From Sphaerochaeta sp. (GTDB lineage Bacteria; Spirochaetota; Spirochaetia; Sphaerochaetales; Sphaerochaetaceae): 5,639 bases of DNA. The stretch lies in contig DMAO01000179.1 of NCBI GenBank assembly GCA_003446545.1, forward strand, positions 1 to 5,639. Direction: 5' to 3'. Below are positions 1-3,847 of the stretch, piece after piece (within the stretch, counting starts at the first letter, position 1; each line of letters begins with the position of its first letter). A program made the position numbers and the translations under genes. A model generated the notes under the pieces. The model was not told where the DNA came from, did not search any database, and saw only the letters and a program-made list of their open reading frames with translations.

Positions 1-593
1 TTCAGTTCCTCTCCCTCCATCCCTTTGACCTGTGCTTGGAGTATGAGCGACTCCCTCCAGTTTTTTACTCCGATTCCAGGGGGGTCGAAGCGATGTAGCC
101 TGTCAAGCATGGGCTCGAGCAGAGCTTTCTGCTCATTATTCAAGAGCCCGAGCGGCTCCTGGACATGGAAGCCATTTGCATCGAGGTTGGTGATGAGTAT
201 CATCCCCACCTCATACTCCAGTTCACTCAGAGCTTCACAGCCAAGTTGGCTCAAGAGGTGTTCCTGCAATGTCTCTTCATCGCTCAGGGCATTCTCCATG
301 AAACTCTGTAGCCGGTCTGAAGCCTCGGTATCATACCCTCCCCGGTCGCTTCCATAGCTGGAGGAGTCGGAGTAGGAGTCATTGTATTTTTCACTGTCCT
401 GGTTTTTCTCAGCAAACGCCTCAAAAGAGGTCTCCCTACTAGAGGGTATTTCCAAAGCAGGGTTAGTCTCTATTTCAGAGGTAATCTTCTGCTGCAGTTC
501 TGCAAGGGGTAGAGCCATCAGTTCAAAGGACTGCAACATCTGGGGGCTTAGCTTGAGTTGTTGTTTCTGTGTTAGGGAGAGGGAAAGAGCCAT
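1..593 (-). CDS. rpoN: RNA polymerase sigma-54 factor RpoN, N-terminal 197 residues (gene cut by window edge)
   Basis: This is the alternative sigma factor that directs RNA polymerase to -24/-12 promoters and needs an enhancer-binding ATPase to open DNA. The visible part starts with a typical glutamine/leucine-rich region I (residues about 3-48, LSLTQKQQLKLSPQMLQSFE, then a segment ending ETNPALE), the activator-interacting domain. Residues about 50-95 form an acidic Ser/Tyr/Asp/Gly-rich linker (region II). From about 97 the core-binding domain begins, with the family-like segments ILITNLDANGF (132-142) and FDPPGIGVKNWRESLILQ (169-186). The rest of the core-binding domain, the HTH and the RpoN box lie beyond position 1; full-length family members are about 450-500 residues. 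The ATG shares its A with the lptB stop (TGATG), and GAGGGGG at 607-601 lies 7 nt upstream, so the start is well supported. Expression is probably coupled to lptB. Recognition is confident; only completeness is unknown. Confidence 0.95.
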   Translation of the reverse strand, partial: MALSLSLTQKQQLKLSPQMLQSFELMALPLAELQQKITSEIETNPALEIPSSRETSFEAFAEKNQDSEKYNDSYSDSSSYGSDRGGYDTEASDRLQSFMENALSDEETLQEHLLSQLGCEALSELEYEVGMILITNLDANGFHVQEPLGLLNNEQKALLEPMLDRLHRFDPPGIGVKNWRESLILQAQVKGMEGEEL

Positions 594-1330
594 CAGTGAT
601 CCCCCTCAAAGTCTTCACCGAAGTAGATATCCCTAGCAATACGGTTGGAAAGCAGGTCCTGCTTTCCTCCTGAAACCAAGATTGATCCTTCATTAATAAT
701 GTAGGAGGAGGAGGTTATAGAAAGTGTGTCCCTTACATTATGGTCGGTTAGCAGTATACCGATGCCTTTAGAAGCTAGGCCCCTGATAAGTTGCTTAATC
801 TCATAGACTGCCTTGGGGTCGATCCCTGCAAAGGGTTCGTCAAGCAGGAGGAAGCGAGGATTGCAGCCCAAGGCTCTGGCAATCTCGGTGCGGCGCCGTT
901 CCCCTCCACTGAGGGTATAGCCCTTTTGTTTTCTCAAGGCGGCGATACCGAACTCCTCAAGCAGCTCTTCGACAAGCTGTTCCTGCTCGAACTTTTCCAG
1001 GTCTGCCCTAGTCTGTACGACCAGACGGATATTGTCCTCTACGTTGAGCTTACGGAAGATTGAGGGTTCCTGGGGAAGGTAGGAGAGCCCCCGTTTTGAG
1101 CGGATATACATAGGTAGGCCTGTGATATCCTTGCCGTCAAGGAGGATGGTGCCTGCCTTGGGCTTGAGGAACCCTACTATCATGTAGAAGGTGGTGGTTT
1201 TTCCAGCTCCGTTAGGTCCTAGCAGTCCGATAATCTCCCCTGCCTGCATAGAAAAGGAGATATCTTTTACAACCTCTTTTTTCCCGTATGATTTAGCGAG
1301 GTTCATCACTTCCAGCACGCTTCTATCCAT
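593..1330 (-). CDS. lptB: LptB, ATPase of the LPS/glycolipid export ABC transporter
   Basis: A 245-residue cytoplasmic ABC ATPase that powers extraction of lipopolysaccharide (or a related glycolipid) from the inner membrane with LptF/LptG, which are not in this window. All catalytic motifs are present: Walker A GPNGAGKTT (38-46, K44), Q-loop Q87 in YLPQEPS, signature LSGGE (140-144), Walker B FLLLDE (160-165, catalytic E165), the D-loop context PFAGIDP, and switch histidine H197 in TDH. LSGGERRR and LDEPFAGIDP are the wording typical of LptB rather than of generic importers. Length matches the E. coli protein (about 241). The start overlaps the end of lptA by 8 nt (ATGGATAG) and has AAGGGG at 1343-1338, 7 nt upstream. 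Its neighbours lptA/lptC upstream and rpoN downstream match the classic lpt-rpoN order. No abnormal residue is seen. Confidence 0.95.
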   Translation of the reverse strand: MDRSVLEVMNLAKSYGKKEVVKDISFSMQAGEIIGLLGPNGAGKTTTFYMIVGFLKPKAGTILLDGKDITGLPMYIRSKRGLSYLPQEPSIFRKLNVEDNIRLVVQTRADLEKFEQEQLVEELLEEFGIAALRKQKGYTLSGGERRRTEIARALGCNPRFLLLDEPFAGIDPKAVYEIKQLIRGLASKGIGILLTDHNVRDTLSITSSSYIINEGSILVSGGKQDLLSNRIARDIYFGEDFEGDH

Positions 1331-1949
1331 GGATCGTCCCCTTGATAGATCCTTCCATCCTGATCTCCTCGGTCTTGAGGTTCACGGTAATGGTCTGGGC
1401 CTCATAGGTATCGGGTTTCCATACGATGCTTGCCCTGCCTTTCAGGTCCAGCATTTCCTTGTCCCGGTCAAATATCATGAAGTCACTGCGGCAGACCATC
1501 GGTCCGTCTTCAGTGTGCTTGAGCAGTCTTGCCTGGACCTGTAAAAGGACAATGCCCTCCTGCAGGAAGAACTCCATCCTTGCTGCAGAGGCGGCAACCT
1601 GGTTGTTGCTGTCCTCAAGCTCTACCCAGCTATCGATCAGGAGGGTCTCTTCGACTCTATCGAAGAGTAGCGAGCTTGTTATCAGCGATATGCCCCTCTG
1701 TTCATCCTGCAGGGTTACATCCCCTTCACAGCGGACAAAGCGAAAATCCTTGCCATACAGCTCCATAGTATTTGAACGTACCATAAGGGACCCGACCTGC
1801 ACCTCTGCTCCATTTTGCAGGAGTATCGTCTCAGAGCCTTCTTGCATCTTCATGCGCGTCGAACCGCCCTTGAAGGATATGTCCTGAGCAGAGAGGGGAA
1901 AAATAAGAACTATGGATAGGAGCATGGCCAGATACAAATGGTTTCTCAT
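1323..1949 (-). CDS. lptA: LptA/OstA-family periplasmic glycolipid transport protein
   Basis: A 208-residue exported protein expected to form the beta-jellyroll bridge that carries LPS/glycolipid across the periplasm between LptC and outer-membrane LptD. Residues 1-21 look like a signal peptide (MRNHLYLAMLLSIVLIFPLSA, cleavage probably before Q22); there is no lipobox cysteine. The mature part alternates short beta-strand segments with turns typical of OstA domains, for example the stretches around FVRCEGDVTLQDEQRG (about 70-85), LLIDSWVELED and MLDLKGRASIVW. Sequence conservation in this family is low, so the call rests on the OstA-like pattern plus position between lptC and lptB. E. coli LptA is about 185 residues. 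The start overlaps the lptC stop as ATGA, with AAGGGG at 1965-1960, 10 nt upstream. The two cysteines (about 74 and 153) are not in any motif I recognise. Confidence 0.85.
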   Translation of the reverse strand: MRNHLYLAMLLSIVLIFPLSAQDISFKGGSTRMKMQEGSETILLQNGAEVQVGSLMVRSNTMELYGKDFRFVRCEGDVTLQDEQRGISLITSSLLFDRVEETLLIDSWVELEDSNNQVAASAARMEFFLQEGIVLLQVQARLLKHTEDGPMVCRSDFMIFDRDKEMLDLKGRASIVWKPDTYEAQTITVNLKTEEIRMEGSIKGTIHG

Positions 1950-2554
1950 TTGAGTAACACCCCTTGGGACTGTTTGGTGAACTCATAGGTGCCAGTCTTC
2001 AGGTTCCCCTTGAAGCCTCTTCCTTCGAGGGTTTGTCCCCCATCAAAGAGAATACGAATGGTACTTTCCTCTGTACTTTGAAGTATTTGCTCATCATGGA
2101 GCCAGAGAAGTTGTTCGGCTTCAATGGTGAAGTCCTCTTCCTTTTGGGTGACCAGGATGTTGCCAAACAGTTGGGCATCATACGTTTTGGTATTCACCGT
2201 AGCTGAATCAGCCCTCCCTGAAAGCGAGGCTTCCCCCTCCTGGTCTAGCTGGGAGAACTGGAGGCTTTTAAGTTTTGCCTGGTTGGTTTTTTCAAAGATA
2301 GCAATTTCATCCGCTGTGATGGTTAGCGGGGATTCGCCACTTCTGCCAAGCACGTACGTAGCTTGCATGAGGCTGATATCTGGAAAGTCATAGGTTTCTG
2401 CGGACAGGGGTATCTGGGTCTCCATCGTACAGGATGAGAGAGAGAGGACAAATAGTGCAAGAATCATGCCAAGAAAGCCTTTGTTACTCATGGTTCTGAG
2501 TATACCTGCTCTTGGACCGTTGGGCAATCGTAGATTTCTTAAGAAATCAATCAT
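1946..2554 (-). CDS. lptC: LptC-like LPS/glycolipid export protein, predicted lipoprotein
   Basis: A 202-residue protein (181 if the inner start is used) expected to sit at the periplasmic face of the inner membrane and pass glycolipid from LptB2FG to LptA. The C-terminal half fits the LptC domain well: GNILVTQKEEDFTIEAEQLLW followed by an RILFDGG strand and TLEGRGFKGNLKTGTYEF. Residues 22-42 look like a lipoprotein signal, MSNKGFLGM then a hydrophobic run ending in lipobox LSSC with C42. E. coli LptC instead keeps an uncleaved transmembrane anchor. Two starts are possible. ATG 2554 overlaps the upstream stop as ATGA but has AGAGGG only 3 nt away and gives a long basic leader. ATG 2491 gives a textbook 20-residue signal peptide but only a distant GAGCAGG. 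The end overlaps lptA as ATGA. Function is confident; the start is not. Confidence 0.83.
   Translation of the reverse strand: MIDFLRNLRLPNGPRAGILRTMSNKGFLGMILALFVLSLSSCTMETQIPLSAETYDFPDISLMQATYVLGRSGESPLTITADEIAIFEKTNQAKLKSLQFSQLDQEGEASLSGRADSATVNTKTYDAQLFGNILVTQKEEDFTIEAEQLLWLHDEQILQSTEESTIRILFDGGQTLEGRGFKGNLKTGTYEFTKQSQGVLLK
2499..2527 (-). promoter_or_regulatory. Candidate internal promoter before lptC
   Basis: On the minus strand TTGCCC (2527-2522, 4 of 6 to TTGACA), a 17-bp spacer and TATACT (2504-2499, 5 of 6 to TATAAT) would start RNA near 2492, next to the alternative lptC ATG at 2491. The palindrome would be centred near -48. A chance match is possible. Confidence 0.35.
2533..2548. 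repeat. Perfect 16-bp palindrome at the rseC/lptC junction
   Basis: GATTTCTTAAGAAATC reads the same on both strands with no spacer. It begins 3 bp inside the stop of the rseC-like gene, in DNA that is either the first codons of lptC or, if lptC starts at 2491, a 59-nt intercistronic gap. Its size and symmetry would suit a dimeric regulator, but no protein can be assigned. Confidence 0.6.
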
Positions 2555-2961
2555 AGTCCCTCTGTGATGATCCTGAGTATCTGAGGAATATATCGCTGCC
2601 TATGCGCTTTGAAGAAGGCCCATACAACAAGGAACCCTGCACCGATGCCCCCAAATCCCACAAACATGCCAGCCACCTCCCCCAGGCCTGCCATTTTTGC
2701 CAGGTAGTAGGCAAGAGGGAAGAGGGCTAGGGGGAAGATGAGGGTGAACAGGGTGCTGAATATTGTAGAGGATGGCTTGAGGAAGAGCTCCACCTCCATG
2801 CCTTCGTCTACGGGAAGGTTGTGGGGGTTTGCCACCTCGAAGACCTTTCCCTTGGTGTTACAGAAGGTTTCACCCTTGCATCCGCTGCAGGCAGAGGAAT
2901 CACAGGAGACTTCTATCCTCTTATCACTGAATATCTGTTTGATGGTTACGTTCTCATACAT
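2551..2961 (-). CDS. rseC: RseC/MucC-family (SoxR-reducing system type) membrane protein
   Basis: A 136-residue protein with the RseC/MucC layout: a short N-terminal domain with clustered cysteines and two membrane helices. Cysteines C20, C25, C28 and C34 are spaced C-x4-C-x2-C-x5-C and could bind an iron-sulfur cluster or metal. A beta-rich stretch (38-62, FEVANPHNLPVDEGMEVELF) follows, then hydrophobic segments at about 66-90 and 95-117. The basic tail KAHRQR should be cytoplasmic, putting the cysteine domain on the same side. Known relatives include E. coli RseC, which has roles in the sigma-E response and SoxR reduction, and RnfF-like proteins tied to Rnf/Rsx electron transfer. Which role applies here cannot be told. 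The start lies 1 nt after the ymdB stop with AGGAGG at 2973-2968, 6 nt upstream; the stop overlaps the first possible lptC start. Confidence 0.83.
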   Translation of the reverse strand: MYENVTIKQIFSDKRIEVSCDSSACSGCKGETFCNTKGKVFEVANPHNLPVDEGMEVELFLKPSSTIFSTLFTLIFPLALFPLAYYLAKMAGLGEVAGMFVGFGGIGAGFLVVWAFFKAHRQRYIPQILRIITEGL

Positions 2962-2962
2962 T

Positions 2963-3766
2963 CTATGCCTCCTGTTTTGGTAGCACAGGGACCTTGATGG
3001 TCTCTATGCTGCTGGCCTTTCCATCGTCAGCGATGTCTACGATAACCCCTGCTAGGGCAAGGTCATCCCAACACTCATTCGATCGGATGGGAACCTGACT
3101 TATCTGCTTCATAATTTCTGTCTCTGGGTCAAAGCCACCTACACTGGTCTGGCTTCCACACCTGCCGTTGTCGGTTATGTAGGCAGTCCCTTTCTTGAGG
3201 ACTCTTGCATCAGAGGTCTGCACCTTGTTGTGAGTGCCGATGACTGCCGTTACCTGACCGTCCAGCATAAAGCCCATGGTAAGCTCTTCAGCTGTGGTTG
3301 AGGCGTGGAACTGCACCAAGGTGACGCATTGCTCCTCCTTAGCCTTTTGTGCAAGCATCTGGGCAAGGGTAAAGGGGTTTGAGAGGTGGGTGCGGGGAAA
3401 GTTTGCATTCCCCAACAGGTTGATGACACAGACCTTGGTATCCTTGACCGAGAGGTATCGAACTCCTCTCCCCGGATTCTGGGGGGGGTAGTTGGCAGGT
3501 CTGAGGATGCTGGGGTTCTTTGCAATGAACTCCACCATGTCCATCTTGTAATAGATCTTCTCGCCTCCAGTGAGGATGTCGATTCCTAGCTTCAGAAGCT
3601 GCATGGAGTGGGCTCGTCCGAGGCCAAAGCCCCCTGTCGCTCCCTCTCCGTTTGCAATGACAAGATCAATCTGTTTTTCTTCGCGAAGGTTCTTCAACGC
3701 GCTTTTTATGGTCTGAATGCCGGGCTTACCCACAATTTCGCCTAAAAAGAGTACTCGTATGCTCAT
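2963..3766 (-). CDS. ymdB: YmdB/TIGR00282-type metallophosphoesterase homologue with an altered active site
   Basis: A 267-residue homologue of YmdB, the cyclic-nucleotide phosphodiesterase of the calcineurin-like superfamily. The family frame is clear: FLGEIVGKPG (7-16), LVIANGEGATGGFG (35-48), LRPANYPP (88-95), a VQFHAS segment (H154), AVIGTHNKVQTSDARVLKKG (175 on) and GTAYITDNG (193-201). Key residues differ from those known in B. subtilis YmdB. Expected Asp8 is E10, Asn40 is G42, Asn67 is E69, catalytic His68 is K70, and His177 is K181. Glu39 (E41), His150 (H154) and His175 (H179) remain. It may bind metal differently or be inactive. An in-frame opening extends to 3898, but the family N-terminus fits ATG 3766, and the longer form would overlap the hydrolase. 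AGGGGT directly abuts this ATG, too close for a normal Shine-Dalgarno. A C8 tract lies at 3488-3481. It is the probable first gene of the operon. Confidence 0.9.
   Translation of the reverse strand: MSIRVLFLGEIVGKPGIQTIKSALKNLREEKQIDLVIANGEGATGGFGLGRAHSMQLLKLGIDILTGGEKIYYKMDMVEFIAKNPSILRPANYPPQNPGRGVRYLSVKDTKVCVINLLGNANFPRTHLSNPFTLAQMLAQKAKEEQCVTLVQFHASTTAEELTMGFMLDGQVTAVIGTHNKVQTSDARVLKKGTAYITDNGRCGSQTSVGGFDPETEIMKQISQVPIRSNECWDDLALAGVIVDIADDGKASSIETIKVPVLPKQEA
2968..2973 (-). promoter_or_regulatory. Ribosome binding site of the rseC-like gene inside the ymdB 3' end
   Basis: AGGAGG, 6 nt before ATG 2961, is embedded in the last codons of ymdB (Gln-Glu-Ala-stop). It supports the start and coupled translation across the 1-nt junction. 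Confidence 0.8.
3481..3488. repeat. G8/C8 homopolymer in ymdB
   Basis: Eight consecutive G on the plus strand (C8 in the mRNA sense) span Tyr-Pro-Pro-Gln codons 93-96 of ymdB. As given, the reading frame is intact. Loss of one C would shift reading into a frame open down to 3250. Confidence 0.9.
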
Positions 3767-3811
3767 ACCCCTAGAGTAACGATTTTTTCCATCCAATGAC
3801 AAGGCTTGGTA

Positions 3812-3820
3812 TGCTACAAT
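3812..3820 (+). promoter_or_regulatory. Extended -10 promoter of the glycoside hydrolase gene
   Basis: TGCTACAAT matches an extended -10 (TGn plus TACAAT, 5 of 6 to TATAAT). It predicts a transcript start near 3826-3828 and a leader of about 20 nt. The -35 position, about 17 bp upstream, is poor (TCCAAT), which is usual for extended -10 promoters. Predicted from sequence only. Confidence 0.6.
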
Positions 3821-3824
3821 TATC
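3819..3824 (-). promoter_or_regulatory. Candidate -10 element for the ymdB operon
   Basis: On the minus strand GATAAT (5 of 6 to TATAAT) lies about 53 nt before the ymdB ATG and shares two base pairs with the hydrolase -10. Its -35 is weak. An alternative is TTGTCA (3802-3797), 18 bp, TACTCT (3778-3773), which would start transcription at the ymdB ATG itself. I cannot choose between them from sequence. Confidence 0.35.
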
Positions 3825-3831
3825 CGATAGT

Positions 3832-3840
3832 AGAGGAGGG
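3832..3840 (+). promoter_or_regulatory. Strong ribosome binding site fixing the hydrolase start
   Basis: AGAGGAGGG ends 7 nt before ATG 3848. This near-consensus Shine-Dalgarno makes 3848 the start, even though the protein then has about 45 residues before the usual family 3 N-terminal region. Confidence 0.85.
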
Positions 3841-3847
3841 CAACACT

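Larger units (their letters stand above)
3767..3847. promoter_or_regulatory. Divergent intergenic region between ymdB and the hydrolase
   Basis: This 81-bp spacer is the only clear non-coding DNA in the window and must hold the promoters for both directions. It contains the hydrolase promoter and Shine-Dalgarno, candidate ymdB promoter elements on the other strand, and an A6/T6 run at about 3783-3788. No clear operator palindrome or CRE-like site was seen in it. Confidence 0.8.

Noticed and set aside
25..636. Two plus-strand open frames at the left edge
   Set aside because: They are antisense to the unmistakable rpoN sequence and show no family features.
1426..1887. 153-codon plus-strand open frame opposite lptA
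   Set aside because: Its serine/arginine-rich composition is typical of antisense reading, and lptA on the other strand has a signal peptide, a Shine-Dalgarno and operon context.
3250..3525. 91-codon alternate frame inside ymdB as a real gene or evidence that ymdB is broken
   Set aside because: The ymdB frame itself is intact across the C8 tract and conserved to its end; the alternate frame matters only as a possible slippage product.
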